Position numbers and translations under genes: made by a program. The notes beneath the pieces were generated by a model. That model saw nothing but the letters and a program-made list of their open reading frames with translations. It was not told the origin of the DNA and did not search any database. Source: DATJLY01 sp035604195 (GTDB lineage Bacteria > Pseudomonadota > Alphaproteobacteria > ATCC43930 > CGMCC-115725). Taken from it: a stretch of 64,000 nt of DNA. Shown here piece by piece: positions 15,969 to 24,744 of the stretch; the first letter of the stretch is position 1; each line of letters starts with the position of its first letter. The DNA lies in NCBI GenBank assembly GCA_035604195.1, contig DATNIY010000080.1, positions 7,936 to 71,935 of the forward strand, read 5' to 3'.

Positions 15969-17873
15969 TCAGCCTTTGCGCTGAACCAGCCCGGCCGTCC
16001 CGAGCGTCTCGGCGATCTCGCCGAGAATGGCGGGATCGTCGATGGTGGCGGGCACGCGATATTCCTCGCCGTCGGCGATCTGGCGCATGGTGCCGCGCAG
16101 GATCTTGCCGGAGCGGGTCTTGGGCAGCCGCTGCACCACCACCGCGGTCTTGAAGCTCGCCACCGGCCCGATGCGCGCCCGCACCAGCTCGACCGTCTCC
16201 GCCGTGATATCGCCGGCGCTCTTGCGCGAACCGGCCTTGAGCACCAGGAGGCCGAGCGGCACCTGTCCCTTGAGCGCATCGGCGACGCCGATGACGGCAC
16301 ATTCCGCCACCTCCGGGTGGGACGCCAAGACCTCCTCGACCGCTCCCGTGGACAGGCGATGGCCGGCGACGTTGATGATGTCGTCGGTGCGCGTCATGAC
16401 GAAGACGTAGCCGTCCTCGTCGATGTAGCCGGCATCGGCCGTCTCGTAGTAGCCGGGATAATCGGCGAGGTAGGAGCTGACATAGCGGTCATCGGCGTTC
16501 CACAGCGTCGGCAGCGAGCCCGGCGGCAGCGGCAGCTTGATGCAGAGCGCGCCGATCTCGCCGCGCCGCAATTCCTTGCCTTGCGGATCGAGCACGCGCA
16601 GATCGTAGCCCGGCACGGGCTTGGTCGACGAGCCGTGCTTCACCGGCAGCTGCTCGAGGCCAATGCAATTGGCGGTGATCGGCCAGCCCGTCTCGGTCTG
16701 CCACCAATGGTCGATGACGGGCACCTTGAGCTGCCGCTCTGCCCATTCGACGGTCGGCGGATCGGCCCGCTCGCCGGCGAGGAAGAGCGTGCGGAACTTC
16801 GTGAGATCGTATTTGCCGATCTGCGTGCCCTCGGGATCCTCGCGCCGGATGGCGCGGAAGGCGGTGGGTGCCGTGAACATGGCGACCGCGCCGTGCTCCG
16901 CGATGACGCGCCAGTACACGCCGGCGTCCGGCGTCCCCACCGGCTTGCCCTCGAACAGGACGGAGGTGCAGCCATAGATCAGCGGCGCGTAGACGATGTA
17001 GGAATGCCCCACCACCCAGCCGACATCCGAGGCGGTGAACCAGACCTCGCCGGGCTTCACGCCATAGATGTTCGCCATCGACCAGTGGAGCGCCACGGCA
17101 TGGCCGCCATTGTCGCGGACGATGCCTTTGGGCATTCCGGTGGTGCCGGAGGTGTAGAGGATATAGAGCGGATCGGTCGCCGCGACGGCGACGCAAGGGG
17201 CGGCGACCGCCTTGCCCACCGCCTCGCGCCAGTCGCGGTCGCGGCCCGAAACCAGCGCCGCCGCGAGCATCGGGCGCTGCAGGATGAAGCAGCGCTGCGG
17301 CTTCCACTGCGCGAGTTCGATCGCGCGGTCGAGCAGCGGCTTGTAGGCGATGGTGCGGCCGGGCTCGATGCCGCACGAGGCAGAGAGAATCAGCTTCGGC
17401 TTGGCATCGTCGATGCGGGTCGCGAGTTCGGGCGCGGCGAAGCCGCCGAACACGACGGAATGAATGGCGCCGATGCGAGCGCAGGCGAGCATCGCCATCG
17501 CCGCCTCCGGAACCATCGGCATGTAGATGAGGATGCGGTCGCCCGGGCCGACGCCCTCGGCGGCAAGCGCGCCGGCGAGAAGCGCAACCTCGTCGCGGAG
17601 CGCGCGATATGTCCAGCGCTGCTTCTGCCCGGTCACCGGACTGTCGTAGATGAGCGCGGTTTGCTCGGCGCGGCCGCGCTCGACATGCCGGTCGAGGGCG
17701 TTCCAGCAGGTATTGAGCCGGCCGCCCTGGAACCAGCGATAGAAGGGCGGCTGCGCGGCGTCGAGCACGCGCTCCCACGGCTTCTCCCAATCGATGGCCG
17801 TGGCGGCCTCGGCCCAGAAGCCTTCGGGGTCGGCGAGCGAGCGGCGATGGGCTTCGGCGTAGCGGCTGGTCAT
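15969..17873 (-). CDS. prpE: Propionyl-CoA synthetase (acetyl-CoA synthetase family)
   Basis: Activates propionate (or acetate) to the CoA thioester through an acyl-AMP. The 634-residue length and ACS-type N-terminus (DPEGFWAEAATAIDWEKPWERVLD) fit PrpE. Motifs are YILYTSGTTGMPKGIVRD (P-loop), HWWQTETGWPI, TRTDDIINVAGHRLSTGAVEE and the acetylatable lysine region LPKTRSGKILRGTMR. The residue after DHWWQTETG is a Trp, as in acetyl and propionyl enzymes. The ATG at 17873 begins MTSRYAEAHRRSLADP; the frame runs on upstream without homology. It diverges from another acyl-CoA ligase gene 120 bp away. Confidence 0.92.
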   Translation of the reverse strand: MTSRYAEAHRRSLADPEGFWAEAATAIDWEKPWERVLDAAQPPFYRWFQGGRLNTCWNALDRHVERGRAEQTALIYDSPVTGQKQRWTYRALRDEVALLAGALAAEGVGPGDRILIYMPMVPEAAMAMLACARIGAIHSVVFGGFAAPELATRIDDAKPKLILSASCGIEPGRTIAYKPLLDRAIELAQWKPQRCFILQRPMLAAALVSGRDRDWREAVGKAVAAPCVAVAATDPLYILYTSGTTGMPKGIVRDNGGHAVALHWSMANIYGVKPGEVWFTASDVGWVVGHSYIVYAPLIYGCTSVLFEGKPVGTPDAGVYWRVIAEHGAVAMFTAPTAFRAIRREDPEGTQIGKYDLTKFRTLFLAGERADPPTVEWAERQLKVPVIDHWWQTETGWPITANCIGLEQLPVKHGSSTKPVPGYDLRVLDPQGKELRRGEIGALCIKLPLPPGSLPTLWNADDRYVSSYLADYPGYYETADAGYIDEDGYVFVMTRTDDIINVAGHRLSTGAVEEVLASHPEVAECAVIGVADALKGQVPLGLLVLKAGSRKSAGDITAETVELVRARIGPVASFKTAVVVQRLPKTRSGKILRGTMRQIADGEEYRVPATIDDPAILGEIAETLGTAGLVQRKG

Positions 17874-17993
17874 GGGCGCGTCCTCGCGGCGGTCGGAAGA
17901 ATTCTTGGTCGTACGCAGGCTTCGGTCTAAGACTATGCAAGACCAAGTGTGGAGCAAAGCTCCGCCGCTGCCAAGCCGCCGGGAGGAAAGGCC

Positions 17994-19634
17994 ATGAGCG
18001 ATGTCTCTTCCCACAACCCATACGCCGTCGGTCTCGACCGCAACGGCGCCAATTTCGTGCCGTTGTCGCCCTTGGGTTTCGTCGCTCGCAGCGCCGCCAT
18101 CCACCCCGACCGGACCGCGGTCTTGCATGGCGATCGTCGCTACAGCTGGGCCGAGACCTATCGTCGCTGCCGGCGGCTCGCCAGCGCGCTCAGCCGGCGC
18201 GGGATCGGCAAGAACGACACCGTGGCGGTCATGGCCACCAACACGCCGGAGCTGCTCGAGGCGCATTTCGGCGTGGCGATGACGGGCGCCGTGCTGAACG
18301 CGCTCAACATCCGCCTCGACGCAGCCTCGCTCGCCTTCATCCTCGAGCATGGCGAGGCGAAAGCGCTGATCACCGATCGCGAGTTCTCAGCCGTGATCGA
18401 GAAGGCCCTGGCGCAGCTGGCGCGGCGGCCGCTCGTCATCGACATCGACGACCCGCTCGCGCCGCCGGGAAAGCTCTTGGGCGAGATGGATTACGAGCGC
18501 TTCATCGCCGCCGGCGATCCGGAATTCGCGTGGCAAGGCCCGGCCGATGAGTGGGATGCGATCTCGCTCAACTACACCTCGGGCACCACCGGCAATCCCA
18601 AGGGCGTCGTCTATCACCACCGCGGCGCCTATCTCAACGCGCTGGGCAACGCGCTGGTCTGGAGCATGCCGCAGCATCCGATCTATCTCTGGACCCTGCC
18701 CATGTTCCACTGCAATGGCTGGTGCTTTGCCTGGACGGTGACGGCGCTGGCCGGGACGCATGTTTGCCTGCGCCGCGTCGAGCCCACCGCCATCTTCGCC
18801 GCCATCGCGGAGGAGGGCGTCACTCATCTCTGCGGCGCGCCGATTGTCATGAACATGCTGCTCAATGCGCCGGAAGAGACGCGGCGCAAGCTCGACCGGC
18901 GGATCAAACTCATGACCGCCGGCGCGGCGCCGCCCGCCGCGGTGATCGAGGGCATGGAGAAGCTCGGCTTCGACATCACCCATGTCTATGGCCTGACCGA
19001 GACCTATGGGCCGGCAGTGGTGTGCGACTGGCACGCGGAATGGGATGCGCGGCCGGCGGCGGAGAGGGCGGCGCTCAAAGCGCGCCAGGGCGTGCGCTAC
19101 CCAGTGCTCGACGGGCTGATTGTCGGCCATCCCGCGACGCTCGCGCCGCTCCCCGCCGACGGCGTCAGCATGGGCGAGATCTTCATGCGCGGCAACATCG
19201 TGATGAAGGGCTATCTCAAGAACCCCAAGGCCACCGACGAGGCCTTCGCGGGCGGCTGGTTCCATTCCGGCGACCTCGCGGTCACCCACCCCGACGGCTA
19301 TATCGAGATCCGCGACCGCTCCAAGGACATCATCATTTCCGGCGGCGAGAACATCTCGACCATCGAAGTCGAGGGCGTGCTCTACCGCCACCCCGCCGTG
19401 CTCGAAGCCGCGGTGGTCGGCCGCCCCGACGAGACCTGGGGCGAGACCCCCTGCGCCTTCATCGGACTGAAGCCGGGCGCGACCGCGACCGCCGAGGAGA
19501 TCATCGCCTTCTGCCGCGCCAACCTGGCGCGCTTCAAGGCGCCGAAGACGGTCGTCTTCGGGCCGCTGCCCAAGACCTCGACCGGAAAGGTGCAGAAATT
19601 CGTGCTTCGCGAGCAGGCGAAGGCACTGCGCTGA
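17994..19634 (+). CDS. Acyl-CoA synthetase (AMP-binding, medium-chain/DmdB-like)
   Basis: A 546-residue AMP-forming acyl-CoA ligase. P-loop NYTSGTTGNPKGVVYHHRG, then PMFHCNGWCFAWTV, VYGLTETYGPAVVCDW, GWFHSGDLAVTHPDGYIEIRDR, KDIIISGGENISTIEVE and LPKTSTGKVQKFVLR. The HCNGWCF and YGLTETYGP forms are typical of the acyl-CoA synthetases that act on short or medium fatty acids or methylmercaptopropionate (DmdB/Alk-K type). The ATG at 17994 follows a GGGAGGAAAG site. The substrate cannot be set from sequence alone. It diverges from prpE. Confidence 0.88.
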   Translation: MSDVSSHNPYAVGLDRNGANFVPLSPLGFVARSAAIHPDRTAVLHGDRRYSWAETYRRCRRLASALSRRGIGKNDTVAVMATNTPELLEAHFGVAMTGAVLNALNIRLDAASLAFILEHGEAKALITDREFSAVIEKALAQLARRPLVIDIDDPLAPPGKLLGEMDYERFIAAGDPEFAWQGPADEWDAISLNYTSGTTGNPKGVVYHHRGAYLNALGNALVWSMPQHPIYLWTLPMFHCNGWCFAWTVTALAGTHVCLRRVEPTAIFAAIAEEGVTHLCGAPIVMNMLLNAPEETRRKLDRRIKLMTAGAAPPAAVIEGMEKLGFDITHVYGLTETYGPAVVCDWHAEWDARPAAERAALKARQGVRYPVLDGLIVGHPATLAPLPADGVSMGEIFMRGNIVMKGYLKNPKATDEAFAGGWFHSGDLAVTHPDGYIEIRDRSKDIIISGGENISTIEVEGVLYRHPAVLEAAVVGRPDETWGETPCAFIGLKPGATATAEEIIAFCRANLARFKAPKTVVFGPLPKTSTGKVQKFVLREQAKALR

Positions 19635-19685
19635 CGGGTCCGCACGCGGCCCCAAGTCCCGGCTAGGCCGGGCCCGGCGGGGAGA

Positions 19686-19856
19686 CTAGCGTGCGTGCTC
19701 GAGCTGGACGATCTCGTCCTTTATTCGGAGTTTCTGGCGTTTCAGATCGGCGACGGTTTCGGTGTTCGGGGCGGGGCGGCTAGTTTCTTGATCGATGGCC
19801 TCTTCGAGGCTGCGGTGCCGGGCACGAAGCGTCTCGATACGATCCAACAACGTCAT
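19686..19856 (-). CDS. DUF465 (YdcH-family) small protein
   Basis: A 56-residue protein, MTLLDRIETLRARHRSLEEAIDQE at the start and KRQKLRIKDEIVQLEH at the end. This is the DUF465/YdcH pattern: a short helix, a linker, and a basic second helix with LKxxKLxIKDEI. Members are helical hairpins of unknown function. A second DUF465 gene lies at 23149. The ATG at 19856 gives the usual family start; upstream sequence is not conserved. Confidence 0.85.
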   Translation of the reverse strand: MTLLDRIETLRARHRSLEEAIDQETSRPAPNTETVADLKRQKLRIKDEIVQLEHAR

Positions 19857-19966
19857 GGCTCCTCCTGTCGCGAAAACGGGTGAGGGCTCCACAGCGACGA
19901 TGCTAACGCCGATTGGAGGCCGAGACCAAGTGAGATATGCTCGCCGCCCGCACGGTCGCGCGACTG

Positions 19967-19979
19967 CCATTATAAATGG
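19967..19979 (+). promoter_or_regulatory. TATAAA within a palindrome just before ubiX
   Basis: CCATT-ATA-AATGG is a perfect 13-bp palindrome and contains TATAAA at 19971-19976. The ubiX ATG is at 19987, only 10 bp after that box, and no Shine-Dalgarno sequence lies between. If TATAAA is a -10 box, ubiX mRNA would be nearly leaderless. No good -35 is seen. Confidence 0.25.
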
Positions 19980-19986
19980 TAAATAG

Positions 19987-20592
19987 ATGGAAGTTAATCA
20001 ACGATTAATAGTAGGAATCAGTGGCGCCTCGGGAGCGATCTACGGCGTGCGGCTACTGGAATTGCTCCGCGAGCTGCCGGTCGAGGTCCATCTGGTGATG
20101 ACCCGCGCCGCCGAGGTGACGCTCGCCTATGAGACTCGGTTCAAGGTAGCGGAGGTGCAGGCGCTCGCCCATACCTGCCACGCCATCGGCGACATGGCGG
20201 CGGCGGTTTCCTCGGGTTCCTTTCGGACCTTGGGAATGATCGTCGCACCCTGCTCGATGCGGAGCATGGGCGAGATCGCCTCGGGCGTGACGTCGAGTCT
20301 GCTGACCCGCGCCGCCGATGTGACGCTCAAGGAGCATCGCCGGCTCGTGTTGATGGTGCGGGAGACGCCGCTCCATCTGGGCCATCTCCGCAACATGACG
20401 GCGCTGGCCGAGATGGGTGCGATCATCGCGCCGCCCATGCCGGCCTTCTACGCGCGGCCCAAGACTCTCGACGATGTCATCAATCACAATCTCGGCCGAG
20501 CCCTCGACCTCTTCGGGCTCGATACCGGCCGCTTGAAGCGCTGGGGCGAGGAGCCCGAGCCAAAGCGGCTGCGCCGGACGGAGCCCGAATAG
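19987..20592 (+). CDS. ubiX: Flavin prenyltransferase UbiX
   Basis: UbiX attaches a dimethylallyl group to FMN to make the prenylated flavin used by the UbiD decarboxylase in ubiquinone synthesis. The 201-residue protein has the flavin-binding start RLIVGISGASGAIYGVRLLE, SSGSFRTLGMIVAPCSMRSMG, VMVRETPLHLGHLRNM-like RLVLMVRETPLHLGHL, and the C-terminal YARPKTLDDVINHNLGRALD. UbiD is not in the window. The local sequence around the start is AT-rich compared with the rest. Confidence 0.93.
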   Translation: MEVNQRLIVGISGASGAIYGVRLLELLRELPVEVHLVMTRAAEVTLAYETRFKVAEVQALAHTCHAIGDMAAAVSSGSFRTLGMIVAPCSMRSMGEIASGVTSSLLTRAADVTLKEHRRLVLMVRETPLHLGHLRNMTALAEMGAIIAPPMPAFYARPKTLDDVINHNLGRALDLFGLDTGRLKRWGEEPEPKRLRRTEPE

Positions 20593-20603
20593 GCGCTCCG
20601 CCC

Positions 20604-21392
20604 TCAGCCGCCCAACTTGATGGCGCGGCCGATATCGCCGACGACCTCGTCCTCGATGCCGAGATAGCCGTGCCGCGACTGGGCCTCGCAGGGGTCCGAG
20701 AGCGGCGGGTCGCCGCCGCTGACGGCGATGAGCTGCTTGCGCGCGGCGTGCTCGAGTTTCGCCATGAATGGATCGACGAGCGCGAACGGGCAGAGCGGGC
20801 ACGCGTCTTCCCGGTTGTGGACGACGATCGTCGGCGCCGTGATGGCGGCGACATCGACGACCGAGGCCAGTGGCGCCACGCGACGACTGGCTGCGAGGAT
20901 GGTCGAGGTGAGCACCAGACCGTCGGCGCCGCCTTGCTTCAGCCGAGCGGCAGCGTTGGCGGCGGAGATCGTGCCCATGCTGGTTCCCACCAGCCAGACC
21001 GGAACCGCGGCCCGACGCCGCAGATCCGCGATGACCGCGGCGATGTCGCGAGCATGATCCTCGCTGGCGCGGAAGTCGTCCAAACCCGAAAGATGGTCGG
21101 AGGGTGCATCGACGACCGCGACCAGGAACCCCTGCGCCGCGAACCGGTCGCGGCTGCGCACCAGAAAATTCATCCCTTTGAGGATTGGGCGGTTCTGGCT
21201 GCCCAGAAGACCATTGCCGCCGGTGAATAGAATGACGCTGGCTACCGGCGCTCCGGCCGGCGCGACCAACCAGTAGGGCTGCGTCACTCCCGGTCGGGTC
21301 GGCAGACGGATGAGCTCCTCCGCCGCCGCCGCACGTGACGCAAGGGCGAGCCCGACAACCAAAGTCACCATTATCCATGGTCGCCCGTACAT
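20604..21392 (-). CDS. Exported alpha/beta hydrolase-like protein
   Basis: A 262-residue protein with a signal peptide (MVTLVVGLALASRAAAAEE, cleavage probably near AAA-EE). The core has VILFTGGNGLLGSQ, VDAPSDH, and the nucleophile elbow VGTSMGTISAANAA, which fits an alpha/beta hydrolase. A possible acid is in VVHNREDACPLCPF and a possible His in CEAQSRHGYLGIED. It would act in the periplasm. It converges with ubiX (11 bp apart). The substrate is unknown. Confidence 0.78.
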   Translation of the reverse strand: MYGRPWIMVTLVVGLALASRAAAAEELIRLPTRPGVTQPYWLVAPAGAPVASVILFTGGNGLLGSQNRPILKGMNFLVRSRDRFAAQGFLVAVVDAPSDHLSGLDDFRASEDHARDIAAVIADLRRRAAVPVWLVGTSMGTISAANAAARLKQGGADGLVLTSTILAASRRVAPLASVVDVAAITAPTIVVHNREDACPLCPFALVDPFMAKLEHAARKQLIAVSGGDPPLSDPCEAQSRHGYLGIEDEVVGDIGRAIKLGG

Positions 21393-21452
21393 CGCCTGCG
21401 CCCTCCTCCATTGCGGGGAATCGACCGTCCGTTTGCCTTCGGTTCGCCCGGC

Positions 21453-21926
21453 TCAAATAATGGCACGGAGGCCAACCAGAACCGGCGCCGCCGCGCCGGC
21501 GGCGGTGCCGAGATAGAGGGCAAGACTGGCTGCGGCATCTTCGTGCCGCTGCGCCGCCGGCAGTCCCGCACGCGGCGGCGGCGCCCGCGCCGCCAGGATG
21601 TCATGCGCCTGCCGCTCCGCCTCGAGCTCGACGGCCTTGGCTCTGCTGTAAAGCGCCTCGGGCCCGCCCAATGCCTTAATTTCCCGGCGGGCGGCGCGCA
21701 GGCTTTTGACGACGCGCTGCCGCCAGGGCGAGAGCGCGGCATCGGCGGCAGCGATGGCGGCGGCATCGAGGCGGCCGCGGCCGCTGGCGCCGAGCCAGCA
21801 GCAATAGAGCGCCAAAATGACGTCGCAGCCGTGACTGTCCTGCAGCTCCAGGCAAGCCGGCGCCACCCCGGGCTCGGCATAGAGCGCCAGCGAGAAACGC
21901 CAGAATTCCTTCGCTGCCTCAGTCAT
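21453..21926 (-). CDS. TIGR02444 family protein
   Basis: A 157-residue protein of unknown function. The start MTEAAKEFWRFSLALYAEPGVAPACLELQDSHGCDVILALYCCWLG matches the TIGR02444 family of proteobacterial proteins. The rest is helical and Ala/Arg-rich. The ATG at 21926 overlaps the end of the phosphofructokinase gene by 8 bp on the same strand, so translation is probably coupled. No catalytic motif is apparent. Confidence 0.8.
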   Translation of the reverse strand: MTEAAKEFWRFSLALYAEPGVAPACLELQDSHGCDVILALYCCWLGASGRGRLDAAAIAAADAALSPWRQRVVKSLRAARREIKALGGPEALYSRAKAVELEAERQAHDILAARAPPPRAGLPAAQRHEDAAASLALYLGTAAGAAAPVLVGLRAII

Positions 21927-23022
21927 CGCCCAGGCTGATGCCGAGCGCCCGAGCGGTGCGCACCAGCGCGCCTGCGGGATCGACCTCTTGCGGCCGCACG
22001 ATCGCCTCGGCGAGCGCGACATCGACGACCCGACGATTCTGCCAGGCAACCATGCGGTCGAACCGGCCCTCGGCGATGAGGTCGACCGCATGGACGCCGA
22101 AGGCCGAGGCAAGGAGCCGGTCATCCCAAGTCGGTTGGCTGCCGCGCTGGACATGGCCGAGGACGGTGACGCGGGTTTCGGCTCCGGTTAGCTCCGCGAT
22201 CGCCTCGCCCAGAATGTTGCCGATGCCGCCATAGGTGCGCTGCCCGCCGGCCTGTTCGCGCTGGACCGCCTGGCCGGTGCGGTCCTTCACCGCCTCGGCA
22301 ACGACGACCAACGCGAAATTCCGCCCCTCCCGCCGCAGCTTGTCGATATGCGCCGCCACCGCTTCGATCCGGTAGGGAATCTCCGGCAGGAGAATGACGT
22401 CGGCGCCCCCGGCGATGCCGGCGGCCAGCGCAATGTGGCCGGCGTCGCGCCCCATCACCTCGAGCACCATCACGCGGTCATGGCTCGCCGCCGTCGGCTG
22501 CAAGCGGTCGAGCGCCTCGGTCGCCACCATCACCGCGGTGTTGTAGCCGATCGAGTTCTCGGTCGCGCCGACGTCGTTGTCGATGGTCTTGGGGATGCCG
22601 ACGAGATTGAAGCCGCCTTGCTGCGCGAGGCGGCGCAGGATGGTGAAGCTGCCATCGCCGCCGACGCCGATGAGCGCGTCGAGGCCGAGCATGCGGATGC
22701 CCTCGATGACCTCGTCCGAGCGGTCGCACAGGCTGCCGTCGGGCATGGGAAAGGCGAAGGGATCGCCTTTGTTGGTGGTGCCGAGAATGGTGCCGCCCTG
22801 GCGCAGGATGTTGACCGTGGAGATGCTGAGATCCAACTCGTCATAGGCCAGCGGCCGCCGCAGCAGCCCCATGGTCCCATTGCGGATTCCCAAGATGCGC
22901 CAGCCATAGCCCAGGATGGCGCGAGTGACGGCGGCGCGGATCGTCGCATTGAGACCGCCGCAGTCGCCGCCGCTGGTCAGAATGCCGATCGTCTTGGGCG
23001 CCGATTTTTCCACTGTCGCCAC
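21919..23022 (-). CDS. pfkA: 6-phosphofructokinase, mixed-signature type
   Basis: Phosphorylates fructose 6-phosphate. The 367-residue protein has TSGGDCGGLNATIRA near the start, GGDGS at residues 121-125, PKTIDND at 144-150 (catalytic Asp 148 and 150), and MGRDAGHIALA. G124 matches E. coli Gly104, which favours ATP; K145 matches Gly124, where Lys is typical of pyrophosphate-dependent enzymes. This G/K combination marks the TIGR02483-like mixed group, which mostly uses ATP but cannot be assigned by eye. It heads a two-gene unit with the TIGR02444 gene and diverges from a DUF465 gene. Confidence 0.9.
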   Translation of the reverse strand: MATVEKSAPKTIGILTSGGDCGGLNATIRAAVTRAILGYGWRILGIRNGTMGLLRRPLAYDELDLSISTVNILRQGGTILGTTNKGDPFAFPMPDGSLCDRSDEVIEGIRMLGLDALIGVGGDGSFTILRRLAQQGGFNLVGIPKTIDNDVGATENSIGYNTAVMVATEALDRLQPTAASHDRVMVLEVMGRDAGHIALAAGIAGGADVILLPEIPYRIEAVAAHIDKLRREGRNFALVVVAEAVKDRTGQAVQREQAGGQRTYGGIGNILGEAIAELTGAETRVTVLGHVQRGSQPTWDDRLLASAFGVHAVDLIAEGRFDRMVAWQNRRVVDVALAEAIVRPQEVDPAGALVRTARALGISLGDD

Positions 23023-23105
23023 GGCACACGCTCCCGCCCGTTGCAGCCCTTCGCTTCCGACGAAGGACCGGAATCTGCTGCCCCCTCACGCCAAGGGCCC
23101 CATTC

Positions 23106-23114
23106 TGCTATAGT
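23106..23114 (+). promoter_or_regulatory. Extended -10 box before the second DUF465 gene
   Basis: TGCTATAGT is an extended -10 element (TG plus one base plus TATAGT at 23109-23114). It lies 35 bp before the ATG at 23149. No good -35 is seen at the right distance, which is acceptable for extended -10 promoters. Confidence 0.3.
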
Positions 23115-23148
23115 GAACACTTTCGCGAAAGACTGGCTGCATTCGTCC

Positions 23149-23352
23149 ATGGATCTCGACGTCGAAGCTATTAAGGCCAGGATCGAAGCGCTCAAATCCG
23201 AGCATCGCGACCTCGACGAGGCGATCGCCCGGCTCAGCGAGAACGCGCCGCTCAATTATCTGCACCTGCAGCGTCTCAAGAAGCGCAAGCTCGCGCTCAA
23301 GGACCTCATCATCAAGCTGGAAGGACGGCTGCTGCCCGACATCATCGCCTGA
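23149..23352 (+). CDS. DUF465 (YdcH-family) small protein
   Basis: A 67-residue protein starting MDLDVEAIKARIEALKSEHRD, then LDEAIARL, and the second helix LQRLKKRKLALKDLIIKLEG. It is the standard DUF465 pattern with the LKKRKLxLKDxI core. A related gene is at 19686-19856, and the two differ in length and loop, so they are not a recent duplication. The ATG at 23149 was chosen because family homology begins there; the longer frame upstream lies antisense to pfkA. Confidence 0.88.
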   Translation: MDLDVEAIKARIEALKSEHRDLDEAIARLSENAPLNYLHLQRLKKRKLALKDLIIKLEGRLLPDIIA

Positions 23353-23372
23353 TCCGGGCGGCGCGGGCGCCT

Positions 23373-24047
23373 CTAGCCCGCGGCCTTTTTGCGATTCTTG
23401 CGGCGGTACATGGCGCGGTCGGCGGCGGCGATGACCTCGTTCGTGTCCTCGCCGCCGGAAAAGGCGTGAACGCCATAGGCGACGGTCAGCGGGATCGAGC
23501 ACCCCTCCCATACCAGCGGCTGCGCCACCACGGCGGCTACCAGTTCGGCCGCCTTGCGCTCGGCCCGTTTTTGGTCGGCCTGGACCAGCAGCACGCCCAA
23601 CTCGTCGCCGCCGAGCCGGCCGACGAAATCGGTATTGCGTACGTTCTCGACCAGAAGCCGCGCCACTTGCAGCAACGCCGCGTCGCCTGCGGCATGGCCC
23701 CAGGTGTCGTTGACCTGCTTCATGTTGTCGATGTCGAAATAGACGATACTCGCCGGCACGCCGTAGCGTTTGGCGAAGGCGATCATGCGTGCGAGCTCGC
23801 GCATGAAGGCACGCCGGTTGGCGATCGGAATGAGCGGGTCCTCGTCGACCAGCTTTTCCAGATGGCCAATCCGCAGCCGCGCGTCGCCGAGCGCGCGGCG
23901 CAACTCGTCGGCCTCGCCCTGCAGCGCCAGCATCGTTTGGCGCGCCCGCGGCGTCAGTTCCGCATCGAGGAGGTCCGCCAGCGCCATCCTGTCGCGCAGC
24001 GCGGGCGCGGCAGCGGGGCTGGCTTCTGGGTCGGCGACGGCGCGCAC
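23373..24047 (-). CDS. Diguanylate cyclase (GGDEF domain, GGDEL variant)
   Basis: A 224-residue protein. Residues of about 1-65 are a helical region; the GGDEF domain follows from DPLIPIANRRAFMREL, with FDIDNMKQVNDTWGHAAGD and the signature RLGGDELGVLL. GGDEL keeps the essential GGDE and is accepted as active in known cyclases, so it probably makes cyclic di-GMP. An RxxD inhibitory site is not evident. No membrane or receiver domain is seen. The start is a GTG at 24047; the true start may be further downstream. It converges with the DUF465 gene. Confidence 0.85.
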   Translation of the reverse strand: MRAVADPEASPAAAPALRDRMALADLLDAELTPRARQTMLALQGEADELRRALGDARLRIGHLEKLVDEDPLIPIANRRAFMRELARMIAFAKRYGVPASIVYFDIDNMKQVNDTWGHAAGDAALLQVARLLVENVRNTDFVGRLGGDELGVLLVQADQKRAERKAAELVAAVVAQPLVWEGCSIPLTVAYGVHAFSGGEDTNEVIAAADRAMYRRKNRKKAAG

Positions 24048-24189
24048 CGGCGCGACCGTATGATCCGGCTTGCCGTCTTGGATTTCCCTGCCTCCACGCG
24101 CCGCGGCGCCACAGCGCCGGATTGGACCTCTCGGCGAAAATTATGCCAGATATGCGTCTGCCGGCAAAGCACGACCGGCCGCGCCGCGC

Positions 24190-24217
24190 TTGCCGCGCCT
24201 CTCCGGCTCCCTATAAT
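24190..24217 (+). promoter_or_regulatory. Likely sigma70-type promoter for purEK
   Basis: TTGCCG (24190-24195) and a perfect TATAAT (24212-24217) with 16 bp between them, upstream of the purE ATG at 24250. The predicted start near 24224 leaves a short leader with a GGGGGA ribosome site. Confidence 0.5.
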
Positions 24218-24249
24218 GCGCGCTTTCTTGCTCGGGGGATGGCGCTTCC

Positions 24250-24744
24250 ATGGCCGGGACGGGACCGTCGGTCGGCATCATCATGGGCAGCGATTCGGAT
24301 TGGGAGACGCTGCGCCACGCCGCGGCGACTCTCGAGCGACTCGGCATCGCCCATGAGTGCCGAATCGTCTCCGCCCACCGTACGCCGCAGCGGCTTGCGG
24401 CCTATGCCACGACGGCGCGCGAGCGCGGGCTCAAAATCATCATCGCCGGCGCCGGCGGCGCCGCCCATCTGCCGGGGATGGCCGCCGCGATGACTCCGCT
24501 GCCGGTTCTGGGCGTTCCCGTCGAGAGCGCGGCGCTCAAGGGGCTCGACAGCCTCATGTCGATCGTGCAGATGCCCGGCGGCATTCCGGTCGGGACGCTC
24601 GCCATCGGCAAGGCCGGCGCCATCAATGCCGCGCTCTTGGCCGCCGCCATTCTGGCGCTCGGCGACCCTGTGGTGGCCGCGGCGCTGGATGCCTGGCGCA
24701 AGGCGCAGACCGATTCCGTGCCGGAGCGCCCCGACGGCGCATGA
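24250..24744 (+). CDS. purE: N5-carboxyaminoimidazole ribonucleotide mutase
   Basis: Class I PurE converts N5-CAIR to CAIR in purine synthesis. The 164-residue protein starts with VGIIMGSDSDWETLRHA, then VSAHRTPQRLAAYA, IAGAGGAAHLPGMAAAMTPLPVLGVPV and SIVQMPGGIPVGTLAIGKAGAINAALLA, all standard. It overlaps purK by 4 bp (ATGA), so translation is coupled, and the pair share one promoter. Confidence 0.96.
   Translation: MAGTGPSVGIIMGSDSDWETLRHAAATLERLGIAHECRIVSAHRTPQRLAAYATTARERGLKIIIAGAGGAAHLPGMAAAMTPLPVLGVPVESAALKGLDSLMSIVQMPGGIPVGTLAIGKAGAINAALLAAAILALGDPVVAAALDAWRKAQTDSVPERPDGA

Noticed and set aside
22348..23022. Long open frame on the plus strand opposite pfkA
   Set aside because: It is antisense to a clearly conserved phosphofructokinase and low-complexity in composition. 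Only its final part from 23149 is a real gene (DUF465).
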